Source: Sulfurovum sp.
Lineage (GTDB): Bacteria > Campylobacterota > Campylobacteria > Campylobacterales > Sulfurovaceae
Length of the DNA: 64,000 bases
Reading direction: 5' to 3'
Assembly: GCA_020525365.1 (NCBI GenBank)
Contig: JAIZOF010000001.1
Span: 216,381 to 280,380 of the forward strand
Shown piece after piece: positions 30,149 through 39,414 of the stretch. The position numbers were made by a program, and so were the translations under genes. Under the pieces are notes generated by a model. The model searched no databases. It had not been told where the DNA came from and worked only from the letters and a program-made list of their open reading frames with translations. Numbering within the stretch: position 1 is the first letter of the stretch; each line of letters starts with the position of its first letter.

Positions 30149-32025
30149 GTGTTAGCTCCTTGTGATATTTCGCTAATAGCTTGAATGGTTTTAAGATAAC
30201 TATTTTCACTTAAATAAAGATAAATTTTACCTAAAAGTTCTCGTTTCTCCTCAGATGAAATGTGAGATGACTCCTCTATTTTGTGTTTGAGTGATTTATC
30301 AATAATGCCGGTATCATAGTCAAAATCATCGAGTATATCCATGAGATTTTGTGCTTCAATAATATTATCGATACTGTAACTGTTGTCTTCATGGAAGGTA
30401 ATGATACATTCGGTTGGGTGGGTAAAGAGGTTATGCTTCATGCCTAAAACCTCTTGATAGGCACCAGTGAGGAAGAAGCCAATAAAATACTCCTCTTTGC
30501 TTAGATCAATGTCGTGTAGATAGAGCGGTAGATTGCGATTGAATCCTATTTCTCCATCAGAGTCACAAGTGATATCCCAAATACTAGCAGGGTTGGTTGG
30601 CTTAGTATCAAGATGGCTTAATGGCACAATAGGGAAGTGTTGCCCCAATCCCCAAAAATCAGGTAAGGATTGAAAAGCAGAGAAGTTAACCAAATATTTT
30701 TCCTGAATACGGTCTTGTAGTTTTTTTAATTCATCCGTCCCTTCGTTTTCTAAAAGAGCAATTGCTTTTTTAATAATAAGGTTAACCAGTATCTCTGTAT
30801 TGGAGCGGTCTTCAAGGTCAATGTATCCAAGATCAAAAAGTGTCAGCAGGCTTTCCATATGGTCAAGTGCATCGTGTAAATATTCTCGTGCATTTTTCTG
30901 TTTAATAGAGAGATAGAGGTCGTAGAGTTCCTGAATAAGTGGTGGATTTTTCTCCTTAAGACGTAGAAGCTTGGTATTATACTCTGAGGAAAACAGTTCC
31001 AATACGGGTGCTACCAATACCGAGTGTGATGCTGCGATGTATCGTCCTGACTCAGTAAAGATATCAGGCTCTGCAACCCCTTTGCTTTTGGCAATTTCTT
31101 GCATGAGATAGACCACATCATTAGCAAATTCATCAAGCGAATAGTTACGTTCTTGTGCAGTGTGATGCTGAGAATACTCTACGGCAAGTCCCCCACCAAT
31201 ATTGATAGCACCAAGTGCATTTGCACCTCTTTTTTTTAGTTCAGCATAGATATTTCCAGCCTCTCTCAGTGCTTTTTTGAGTGGAGCAATATCTTCCATT
31301 TGGGAACCAATATGAAAATGAATCATCCAGAGTTGGTTGAGTAGGGTATGTTTTTTAAGAAGTTCATAGACTTCGAGTAGCTCAGTGGAGGTTAAGCCGA
31401 ATTTAGAAGAGTATCCTCCACTTTTTGCCCAAATGCCTATGCCAGAACTATGAAGTCTGATGCGAATACCAATTTTGGGTGAAATGGGTGTGTTGTTGTG
31501 TGCATTAAACTCTTCATTGACTTGTATGATTGTTTTTAATTCACCAGTTCCTTCGATAGTGACAGTAATGTTGTGCCCCATTTTTACAGCAATAAAACAG
31601 AGTGCAATCATCTCTTTATCTTTGAATCCATTAACGGTGATGGGCGCACCAAGTGGTGTTTTGGTCATTGCAATAATCAACTCCGCCTTACTCCCTGCCT
31701 CTAACCCATAACCATATGGTTGAGAGATCTCCATAAGTGCGTGAATAAAGTTGGGGAATTGATTTACTTTCAGGGGAAAGACTGCGTGGAATTTGCCTTG
31801 ATAATTAAATGCTTTTTTTGCTTTTTCAAAAGTTTTAAAAAGAGTAGAAATCTGTTTTTCAATCAGATGGGGAAAGCGCAATAGAAGTGGTCCCTTATAT
31901 CCTTTTTCTCTAACTTCTTTAGTGATTTGAAGCAAAGAGGGTTTAGAGGCATGGTTAATATTGATTGTTTTACCATGAATGATAAAGTTATCATCCCCCC
32001 AAATATTTAACCCAAAATACTTCAT
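30145..32025 (-). CDS. speA: Biosynthetic arginine decarboxylase
   Basis: PLP enzyme converting arginine to agmatine, the entry to putrescine/spermidine synthesis. About 626 residues, normal for SpeA. FHAVFPLKVNQ carries the PLP lysine; the GYGLEAGSKAELI, HFHIGSQM and NIGGGLAVEY motifs follow. The frame is open to 32175, but I start at 32025 (MKYFGLNIWGDDN), where AGAGGT stands 7 bases before and homology begins. Overlaps cysE by 3 bases; divergent from mlaE over 69 bases. Confidence 0.94.
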   Translation of the reverse strand: MKYFGLNIWGDDNFIIHGKTININHASKPSLLQITKEVREKGYKGPLLLRFPHLIEKQISTLFKTFEKAKKAFNYQGKFHAVFPLKVNQFPNFIHALMEISQPYGYGLEAGSKAELIIAMTKTPLGAPITVNGFKDKEMIALCFIAVKMGHNITVTIEGTGELKTIIQVNEEFNAHNNTPISPKIGIRIRLHSSGIGIWAKSGGYSSKFGLTSTELLEVYELLKKHTLLNQLWMIHFHIGSQMEDIAPLKKALREAGNIYAELKKRGANALGAINIGGGLAVEYSQHHTAQERNYSLDEFANDVVYLMQEIAKSKGVAEPDIFTESGRYIAASHSVLVAPVLELFSSEYNTKLLRLKEKNPPLIQELYDLYLSIKQKNAREYLHDALDHMESLLTLFDLGYIDLEDRSNTEILVNLIIKKAIALLENEGTDELKKLQDRIQEKYLVNFSAFQSLPDFWGLGQHFPIVPLSHLDTKPTNPASIWDITCDSDGEIGFNRNLPLYLHDIDLSKEEYFIGFFLTGAYQEVLGMKHNLFTHPTECIITFHEDNSYSIDNIIEAQNLMDILDDFDYDTGIIDKSLKHKIEESSHISSEEKRELLGKIYLYLSENSYLKTIQAISEISQGANT

Positions 32026-32053
32026 ACTGTTACCTCTTATACATCGTGAAGTG

Positions 32054-32094
32054 ATTATACCAAAATTTAATCCAATCTCCTCTATAATAAAACA
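32054..32094. promoter_or_regulatory. Divergent promoters of speA and mlaE; mlaE probably leaderless
   Basis: Minus strand: TATAAT at 32054-32059, 29 bases before the speA ATG. Plus strand: TATAAT at 32083-32088, with only six bases (AAAACA) before the mlaE ATG at 32095. Transcription would therefore begin at or next to the start codon, and no Shine-Dalgarno is present. Confidence 0.55.
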
Positions 32095-33198
32095 ATGAAG
32101 AGAAACTTTATTCAATGGAAAGATAATCAAGATCAGCTTATACTTAAGGCAACTGGAGAGTGGACGCTTCATCATATATCAACCATAGAGGCAGAGCTGC
32201 AGGCTGTTCCTGTGACAAAAAAGATCTTTTGGGATCTCTCTTTGGTTACTAACTTTGATAGCTCAGGGATCCTGCTTTTCATGGAACATCTCAAGTACTT
32301 TAATACAAAGACAGAGGTAATTGTGACAGGTTACACGCAAAGCCAAAAAGAGATGTATAATCTATTACAAGAACATACAGTAGAGAATGTCTCCGCTCAA
32401 AAGAGTAGTTTTCTAGAAGATATAGGGAAAGTGACAATAAAGACACTTTCAGATATAAAGGATTTTATCACTTTTTTAGGACACTTGTTTGCCACTTTAT
32501 TTTATACTTTTGTTCACCCCCGAACTATTCGCTTCAAAGAGATGGCTTATCACATTCATCAGTCTGGATTCAACGCACTTATCATTATTGGACTGACTTC
32601 TTTCCTTGTGGGGATGGTTATTGCCTATCAAGGGGCAGTACAGCTTGCTAAATTTGGAGCTGATATTTTTATTGTCGATACAGTAGGTATTTCTATTGTT
32701 AGAGAACTAGGACCGATGATTACTGCAATTGTTATTGCAGGCAGGAGTGGTTCGGCTTATACAGCAGAGATTGGTGCAATGAAGATTACCGAAGAGATTG
32801 CCGCTATGCGTACAATGGGGTTTGACTCTTACCATTTTCTGGTACTGCCACGTATCTTTGCATTGATGATTGCTTTACCACTACTGATATTTTTTTCAGA
32901 CATTATAGGAATACTTGGTGGAATGGTGGCTTCAGGTATAGTGACTGGCATCTCTTATGATCAGTTCATTTCCAGACTCTATGAGGTACTTGAGGTAAAG
33001 CACTATATACTAGGAATGATTAAGGGACCAGTATTTGCCTTTCTAATTGCTGCAATTGCATGTTTTCGTGGTTTTCAAGTTTCAGATAATACAGAAAGTA
33101 TTGGGTTACATACTACAGCATCAGTCGTTAATGCCATTTTTATGGTTATTGCGTTTGATGCACTCTTTTCGGTTCTCTACACGGAGCTTGGTTTATGA
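32095..33198 (+). CDS. mlaE: MlaE-family lipid ABC transporter permease with N-terminal STAS domain
   Basis: Inner-membrane permease of an MCE-type phospholipid transport system between inner and outer membranes. 367 residues. Residues 1-110 form a STAS domain (WDLSLVTNFDSSGILLF), in place of a separate MlaB. The permease domain shows the typical AYQGAVQLAKFGAD, RELGPMITAIVIAGRSGSAYTAEIG and NTESIGLHTTASVV segments. It overlaps mlaF by 4 bases. Its -10 box is so close to the ATG that the mRNA may lack a leader. Confidence 0.92.
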   Translation: MKRNFIQWKDNQDQLILKATGEWTLHHISTIEAELQAVPVTKKIFWDLSLVTNFDSSGILLFMEHLKYFNTKTEVIVTGYTQSQKEMYNLLQEHTVENVSAQKSSFLEDIGKVTIKTLSDIKDFITFLGHLFATLFYTFVHPRTIRFKEMAYHIHQSGFNALIIIGLTSFLVGMVIAYQGAVQLAKFGADIFIVDTVGISIVRELGPMITAIVIAGRSGSAYTAEIGAMKITEEIAAMRTMGFDSYHFLVLPRIFALMIALPLLIFFSDIIGILGGMVASGIVTGISYDQFISRLYEVLEVKHYILGMIKGPVFAFLIAAIACFRGFQVSDNTESIGLHTTASVVNAIFMVIAFDALFSVLYTELGL

Positions 33199-33980
33199 GT
33201 ACGGTTATAAATATAGAAAATATCATTACCCGCTTTAGGGGACGTACCATACACGATGGTGTCTCTTTGCATATTGAAAAGAATGAAATATATGGTATTT
33301 TGGGGAAGAGTGGTTCAGGAAAATCAGTTTTGATGAGAGAGATGATTATGCTTCTTGAACCTAGTGGGGGAAAGATAGAGGTTTTAGGGCGAAATATAGG
33401 TACAATTGGTTTTAAAGAGGCACAAAAATTACGTGGTGAATGGGGTGTACTTTTTCAGTTTGGTGCACTCTACTCCTCTTTGACGGTTGCTGAAAATATT
33501 GAAATACAATTAAAAGAGTATACACATTTAAACAAATATATGCGAGAAAAACTTGTACGCTCAAAAATTGCACTTGTTGGGCTTGATGCACATGTGGCTA
33601 CGCTTTACCCTTCTGAGCTTAGTGGAGGGATGGTTAAGCGTGCTGCGCTTGCACGTGCACTGGCTATGGATCCAAAGCTACTTTTTCTTGATGAACCAAC
33701 TTCTGGGCTTGATCCAGTTGGTGCACGTAACTTTGATAAACTTATTGTAGAATTACGCAATATGCTTGGGATTACAGTTGTAATGATTACACATGATTTG
33801 GATAGTATTTTTAATATTGTTGATCGTATGGCAATATTAGCAGATAAGCAGGTTGTAGCAGAGGGGAACATGAAGAAAGTACTCCGCTCAACACATCCAT
33901 TTGTAGAAGCATTTTTTAAGAATGAATATACTAAAGAGAAGTTTGCACAGAAGCTTAAGGAGGGGGAAGGAAATGTATAA
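33195..33980 (+). CDS. mlaF: MlaF-family ABC transporter ATP-binding protein
   Basis: ATPase of the lipid transporter. 261 residues: Walker A GKSGSGKSVL (about 36-45), signature LSGGMVKRAALARAL, Walker B LLFLDEPTSGLDPVG and the switch His in ITHD. It overlaps mlaE (ATGA-type junction) and, by its last codons, the mlaD start. Confidence 0.94.
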   Translation: MSTVINIENIITRFRGRTIHDGVSLHIEKNEIYGILGKSGSGKSVLMREMIMLLEPSGGKIEVLGRNIGTIGFKEAQKLRGEWGVLFQFGALYSSLTVAENIEIQLKEYTHLNKYMREKLVRSKIALVGLDAHVATLYPSELSGGMVKRAALARALAMDPKLLFLDEPTSGLDPVGARNFDKLIVELRNMLGITVVMITHDLDSIFNIVDRMAILADKQVVAEGNMKKVLRSTHPFVEAFFKNEYTKEKFAQKLKEGEGNV

Positions 33981-34788
33981 TAAGGTCAACTATACCATTG
34001 TTGGACTATTTGTACTTCTTTTTGGAGTTGCCATGACTGCATTCTTTTTTTGGCTTGCCAAGTATGGATTACAGCAAAAATATGATGTCTATAAGATATA
34101 TATGAAAGAGTCAGTATCGGGACTCTCCAAAGACTCTGTGGTTAAGCTTCGAGGTGTGTCCATTGGAAGGGTTAGGGAGATACGCATTGACCCTAACAAT
34201 ATTGAGCGTATTGAAATACTATTGAGCATTAAACATGGTATCCTCATTAAAGAAAATATGGTTGCATATATGGCAATGCAGGGACTTACAGGTCTTTTGG
34301 CAGTTGATATCAAAAATGGAACCAATGATGCGAAGACACTTGAACCGACTAAAGACTATATTCCTACAATCAAAACAGCCTCTTCTTGGTTTAATGCCAC
34401 CAAGAAAGACATTGGAACACTTACGGGTCATCTATCAAGGCTGGTACAGCAGGTCAATAAACTCATGAGCAATAAAAATATTGAACACCTTGATAAAATG
34501 TTACAGAATATGGAGGCACTAACAGATGTCTTTAAAGATGTGGGTCATGAGACTATTCCAGTCATGAAGAAGCTTATGGAGACAACACAGAACTTCAACA
34601 GAGTAACCCTTAAAATAGAGAGGAGTCTCGATAGAGGAGACTATAATATTAAAAAAATCTTTGAGCCAATGATTATAGAGGCAGAGATACTCTCGGAGCA
34701 GGTCAACGATTTGGCAACCAAAATGAACCAAAGCCCAAGTGATATCTTCTTTAAAGCAAGGGAAATTAGACAGGGACCAGGAGAATAG
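33973..34788 (+). CDS. mlaD: MlaD-family MCE-domain lipid-binding protein
   Basis: Periplasmic, membrane-anchored ring protein that passes phospholipids. 271 residues: an N-terminal membrane helix (about 9-30), an MCE domain with DSVVKLRGVSIGRVREI and GLTGLLAVDIKNG, then a long helical tail (about 140-270) that may form a barrel. The frame is open from 33922, but I choose ATG at 33973 (MYNKVNYTIVG) because GGGGGAAGGAAA precedes it and the anchor begins there. Confidence 0.92.
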   Translation: MYNKVNYTIVGLFVLLFGVAMTAFFFWLAKYGLQQKYDVYKIYMKESVSGLSKDSVVKLRGVSIGRVREIRIDPNNIERIEILLSIKHGILIKENMVAYMAMQGLTGLLAVDIKNGTNDAKTLEPTKDYIPTIKTASSWFNATKKDIGTLTGHLSRLVQQVNKLMSNKNIEHLDKMLQNMEALTDVFKDVGHETIPVMKKLMETTQNFNRVTLKIERSLDRGDYNIKKIFEPMIIEAEILSEQVNDLATKMNQSPSDIFFKAREIRQGPGE

Positions 34789-34791
34789 AAA

Positions 34792-35412
34792 ATGAAAAGT
34801 TATTATAGTCTTATAGTTGTAGTAGTACTGTTTATAAGTGGTTGCATTGTAAAAGAGGCAATACCGATGAAATACTACACACTCAAGATAGGGAAAATGC
34901 CAATTATACACAATAGCCCATTTCGTGATAAGGTACTTAAGGTCTCCTATCCTAAGACACTAACAGGAAAGCTGACCAATAAGATTGCTTTTTCCTACAG
35001 CAGCAGTGACCGAGGCGTGTACCAGAACTCACGATGGTCTAATACACTCGAAAAACTGATTGAGGGCAACATTATTGCGACACTTCACCAGATTAAGATC
35101 TTTAAAGCAGTTCTGGCCTACAACTCAACAGCAACAGCTGACTTAAGACTAGAGAGTGTGGTTTATGATTTTTCCCACTATGTTAGAAAAGATGCCTCTT
35201 ATGCAATCATTTCCATGGGGTTTATACTCATTGATGTTGAGACTGGAAAACTCATCAAGACCAAATATTTTTCATACCGTGAAGATACCGAAACAACTGA
35301 TGCAAAAGGGTATGCCAAAGCAGTTAATATTGCTATGACACGGCTTATTAAAGATTTGATAAAATGGATAAAAAGTGAAGAAGGTATAGATATTAAATCT
35401 ATACCTTTGTAG
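34792..35412 (+). CDS. ABC-type transport auxiliary lipoprotein (PqiC/YmbA-like)
   Basis: 206 residues with a lipoprotein signal (FISGC, Cys18), then the YYTLKIG strand and KVSYPKTLTGKL typical of the auxiliary lipoprotein family that works with MCE transporters at the outer membrane. It is 3 bases after mlaD, giving an mlaE-F-D-lipoprotein operon, and converges directly with the carbonic anhydrase gene (2 bases apart). Confidence 0.8.
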   Translation: MKSYYSLIVVVVLFISGCIVKEAIPMKYYTLKIGKMPIIHNSPFRDKVLKVSYPKTLTGKLTNKIAFSYSSSDRGVYQNSRWSNTLEKLIEGNIIATLHQIKIFKAVLAYNSTATADLRLESVVYDFSHYVRKDASYAIISMGFILIDVETGKLIKTKYFSYREDTETTDAKGYAKAVNIAMTRLIKDLIKWIKSEEGIDIKSIPL

Positions 35413-35413
35413 T

Positions 35414-36178
35414 CTATTCAGCAATGATTCTAGCATCTAATGGCTGAATAGGTCTGTTGTTGTTATGATGCATTGTGTCATCATGAAATTTTTTGATCTG
35501 CTCTTTTGAAACAACCAAAGGCTCTTTTAGTACAAACCATCTTACCCCTTCTGTGCAAGGGGGAGTAGTTAGTGAGCCATTAAAACGATAATAGTGCTTA
35601 TTTTTTGGTAAAAGTGATTGTGCAATATGGGCTAGTTTTAGTTGTTTACTCTTTCCCTCTTTGTTGGGCATATCTTTCCATATTTTTTCAAGTACAGTAT
35701 TTGTTTTCCCCTCTTTAAACATCACCGCAATAACAGCAATGTTTCCATTTTTATCTACATTAACAAAATGTGCTTCAAGAGGAAAGGCTTTTCCGTTAAT
35801 ATGGTTTTCGCTAGGCGAATGAAAATGAAACTGCTTGAGTTCAAAGGTTATGCCATCAACAGTAAATGTACTTCCTGACTCCATATTGACTTGAATTGTA
35901 TGTCCATTGTCTACAATATTTTTAGAATGACTTGCATAGTGAGGATCTAGTGGAGGAAGGTTTGCATGAAGAGAATGTGTAATATTGATTGGAGATTGGT
36001 TTAGTCCCACACCACACTCTCTAAATTTTTTAGACAAGGTGCCCCACTTATCGGGTGTATTGTGTCCAGTATAGCCCCAGTGCATAGTTTCTGTTTTGGG
36101 CTCATTCGCAAAAGCAAATGTGGTTGTTAATGCTACGATAGCAGAAACACTTCGTAAGAGGTTTATATTTTTGTGCAT
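35414..36178 (-). CDS. Periplasmic alpha-carbonic anhydrase
   Basis: Zinc enzyme hydrating CO2 outside the cytoplasm. 254 residues: a signal peptide (cleavage after AFA, about residue 24), then HWGYTG, NQSPINI, the zinc ligands in FHFHSPSENH and EAHFVN, and the late SLTTPPCTEGVRW motif. All key residues are present. In a CO2-fixing bacterium it would help supply inorganic carbon; in Helicobacter the homologue aids acid adaptation. Convergent with the lipid-transport lipoprotein and divergent from the porin. Confidence 0.94.
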   Translation of the reverse strand: MHKNINLLRSVSAIVALTTTFAFANEPKTETMHWGYTGHNTPDKWGTLSKKFRECGVGLNQSPINITHSLHANLPPLDPHYASHSKNIVDNGHTIQVNMESGSTFTVDGITFELKQFHFHSPSENHINGKAFPLEAHFVNVDKNGNIAVIAVMFKEGKTNTVLEKIWKDMPNKEGKSKQLKLAHIAQSLLPKNKHYYRFNGSLTTPPCTEGVRWFVLKEPLVVSKEQIKKFHDDTMHHNNNRPIQPLDARIIAE

Positions 36179-36474
36179 ATGTTAAATCCTTTATTGTTGA
36201 TATGTCAAAAGTATAGTACAGCAAAGCTCAAAAAGCTCAAAAAAAATAATAAAATAAAAGATAAAAGCTTTTTTAATTATTAATTTTTGTATATAGTTTA
36301 TATGCTAATCAATTTTTTAGTTTAAAATAAACAAGATAATTGACATATAATTTATATTTTAATCATGCTATTTGGTAATAGATGTAATTTTAGTAAATTA
36401 TGAAGCTAAAAAAGTATTTTTCTACTTTGGAAGAGTTATGATAAATAAAATAATAACCCAAAAGGAGAATTAAA
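36179..36474. promoter_or_regulatory. Divergent intergenic region, carbonic anhydrase / porin
   Basis: 296 very AT-rich bases with no ORF I trust. It contains TTGACATATAAT near 36340 and A/T tracts, and the porin start has AAAAGGAG 8 bases upstream of its GTG. No clear terminator or known riboswitch was seen. Confidence 0.35.
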
Positions 36475-37833
36475 GTGTCAAAAATTTTATTGAGTGGATT
36501 AGCCTGTTTTGCATTACTGCAGGGTGCAGATAGTACTCAAGATATCCTTAAAAATGGAAAAGTGTATGGAAATATAAAATACTACTACATTCAGACAGAT
36601 AAACAAAATAATACACCTCATAAAGATAGTTCTGCTAATGCAAATGCTATTGGGGGAACATTTGGAGTTCAAACGGGGAAATATTATGGGTTTAGCGGAC
36701 AAGCAACATTCATGACAACAAACGGTTTTGGTTTAAGTGGTGCGGTAGATACATCTGTTTTAGGACGTGATAATGGTGTAAGATTAGACAGTGGTAATCC
36801 ATCAGGTTCGATTGCACAAGACTCTTTTTCTGTATTGGGCGAAGAGTTTATTGGTTATAGTTATAAAAAATTTTATATTAATTATGGACGACAAATTTTA
36901 AAGACCCCTCTTGTTAATGCCAAGGAAGTGCGTATGTTGCCTTCATCTATGGAAGGTTTAAAAATAAGCTATCGCACAAAAGATGATCATCTGTCTTTTG
37001 GTGGCAAATATTTGACACATTTTAAACAGCGTACCTCTAGTCAGTTTATGAACATCATTGAACATGCATTAGGTACGCATACAGAGGAGGTAATAGGTGA
37101 TGAAAAAGGTAGTATGTGTATTGCAAATATAAACTACAATAATCATAATCTATCTACTTCTATATATGACTATTATGCAGCAAATTTTATGAACTCATTG
37201 TTTGCAAATATATTGTATAAAGGTAATACAAATAGTTATGTTTATCATTTAGGATTAGAGGGAATTGTTCAAAAGAGTATTGGTAATGCAGATATAAATT
37301 TACAAAAATCTGATTCTATTACAGGAGGCAAGAAGATTAATGCGGCATCTATATCTGTAAAAAGTGATATCCAATATCATGAGAGTAAGTTTATGCTTGG
37401 TTATTCGCATATCTCAAGTGATGACTCGGCACATGACAGCCTGGTTTTACCTTGGGATGGTACACCACTTTATACTAATATGATTACTTCGAATGATCTA
37501 TTTGTTTCAAATTATGGGAAAAGTCTAATTGCAGATAGTATTTATATAGGTGGAACACAGTCTTTTAAAATTGCGTATACACAAGGCTATGACTTTACAG
37601 GTAAAAAAGGTTTTAAATCAACTCTCTCTTATATGGTTGCAGATAATGATAGGTTTTTAAAAGGAAAACAAAAAGATTTTAATATTGTGTTGGCTTATCG
37701 GCACAATAAACACTTTTCTGTAGTACTTAAAGGCATATTTGTTACAAATAACACTTCTGCCGAAGAAGATGGTACCATCAAACAGCTTGATGATTTTCAA
37801 CAATATCGTGTAATAGCTAACTATGTATTTTAA
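36475..37833 (+). CDS. Outer-membrane porin, OprD-like
   Basis: 452 residues starting with GTG, with a signal peptide ending near residue 20 (LLQGADS). The mature part is built of short amphipathic strands with glycine/tyrosine turns and ends in YVF, the terminal phenylalanine needed for BAM insertion. The N-terminal GKVYGNIKYYYIQTD and the repeated SFKIAYTQGYDFTG-type strands resemble the OprD family of Campylobacterota. Substrate unknown. A strong Shine-Dalgarno (AAAGGAG) supports the GTG. Confidence 0.8.
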   Translation: MSKILLSGLACFALLQGADSTQDILKNGKVYGNIKYYYIQTDKQNNTPHKDSSANANAIGGTFGVQTGKYYGFSGQATFMTTNGFGLSGAVDTSVLGRDNGVRLDSGNPSGSIAQDSFSVLGEEFIGYSYKKFYINYGRQILKTPLVNAKEVRMLPSSMEGLKISYRTKDDHLSFGGKYLTHFKQRTSSQFMNIIEHALGTHTEEVIGDEKGSMCIANINYNNHNLSTSIYDYYAANFMNSLFANILYKGNTNSYVYHLGLEGIVQKSIGNADINLQKSDSITGGKKINAASISVKSDIQYHESKFMLGYSHISSDDSAHDSLVLPWDGTPLYTNMITSNDLFVSNYGKSLIADSIYIGGTQSFKIAYTQGYDFTGKKGFKSTLSYMVADNDRFLKGKQKDFNIVLAYRHNKHFSVVLKGIFVTNNTSAEEDGTIKQLDDFQQYRVIANYVF

Positions 37834-37917
37834 ACAAGAGTACTAGAAATATCATGGTCAGTCTGATAAAAATACTATCAAGGACTGGCGATGAAGTATT
37901 TCATGGGGCTTTAAATG

Positions 37918-39293
37918 TTAAGGTATCTGTACAAAATGATCACTTCTTTCATTGTCTAAAATATTAATATTTTCACTCTCAATAAATTTATCTATTAGTA
38001 CTTGAGCATATGGACTATCCATTGAAAGTCCATGCTCTGTATCTTTAAAGAAAAAAAGTTTACTATTTGTCAGATATTGTCGAGCTTGTTTAGACCAATA
38101 TAGTGGCGTTTGATTGTCGTGTTCTGCTGAAAGTATTAGGGTTTTTATATTTGTCCTTACTGCTTGTTTTTCTATATTGTTTTTGGGGGATATATCAAAT
38201 CTTAACTTAGCCATTTCCGATATAGGTACAGGAGATCCGCCCCTAAAAGTACTTAGCACACTTGTTACTTTTTGACTAAAACCAAAATTATAATATTGCT
38301 GATCTTCATCATGAATGAAGGCATATTCTTCATACAGTATGATAGCAAAAGACATGATGGTAGAGAAAGATTTTTCTCTTATTTCGCCTATCTCAAGATT
38401 GCCAGCAGTTCTAATAAAAGGATGGGTTCCATCTAGGATTTTGTCAAAATTAGGTTTTACATATTTCTCTGATACATTGTCTTCGTATGCATGAAAAGTA
38501 AGTGCTTTCAAAAAGGCTGCAGTAGAATCGTTACCTTTGACACTTTTTATTTTATCTATCACTGCGTCTAATTTTGTAGCAAAGTTTTCTCTAGGGTAAT
38601 CTCTACTATATTTATCTTCCATGGTTTTTAATTTATCTAAAATGGCCTCTCTAGCCTGTGAAAGTCCATTTACCTCAATAGGAAATAAGCCATCCAGCGT
38701 TAGACTCTTTACTCTTGATGGAAAATCTCTTGCTATGGTGAGTGCCACCCTGGTTCCGTAGGATACCCCTAATAAATTTGCTTTTTTAATATTTTCTTTT
38801 TCTAAAACCTTGTCAATATCAATAGCAATATTTTTTGATGTATAGTCTTTAACATGGATATCTTTATTTAGATTTTAACACAGTTGTTAATATCTTCTGC
38901 ACTGCTTGCGCCACCCCTACATTTAGGAAATGGAGTCGAAAATCCTGTACCTCTATAATCTATGGCTATTAAGTCGTGATTTTCTCTTAAAGAAGAATAA
39001 AAATCATGACTTAATATCTTGTCCATATCAATCACACTAGAACTTCCTGGTCCACCTGTTAGGTATACAATAGGTGCTTTTTTATTACTTGAGTTTTTAG
39101 CCGGCACTCTCGTATAATAAATATTAATTTTTCTATTATCGCCCATATCTGACGGATTGGCTTTAACTTCTAAATATTTACATTGGGCATTTGCCCGTTC
39201 CAAATTTGCCAGCCTGCAACCGGTACCGGTTTCACCACAAGCATTAAATAATACCACTGCAGAGATTAACATAATCCCATTAAACAATTTCAT
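37918..39293 (-). pseudogene. Secreted alpha/beta-hydrolase (TAP-like peptidase), single frameshift
   Basis: Two adjacent frames make one protein. The 5' part (38868-39293) has a lipoprotein signal (LFNACG, Cys19) and the oxyanion motif VYLTGGPGSSS. The 3' part has the nucleophile elbow GVSYGTR (just before its first ATG) and the TAP-like C-terminal region with SAEHDNQTP and DTEHGLS carrying Asp and His. Together about 458 residues, the size of tripeptidyl-aminopeptidase-like hydrolases. The break is one base short in an A run at 38873-38876: adding one A restores the frame. All catalytic elements remain, so this may be a sequencing error or phase variation rather than decay. Confidence 0.8.
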
Positions 39294-39414
39294 CTTAACT
39301 CCTATTTATTAATAGTGCATTATGCCAGTTTACTTATTAGGGCTTCATTGTGATGTAGCATCAATGCAGTTGACATGAACCTTAATATGCTTAAATGAGA
39401 TTACTAAAGCACGA

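Noticed and set aside
36200-36350. Half-sites TATGTCAA and TTGACATA between carbonic anhydrase and porin, similar to the repressor palindrome
   Set aside because: They are about 130 bases apart and 8 bases long in AT-rich DNA, so chance is likely; no symmetrical site is formed.
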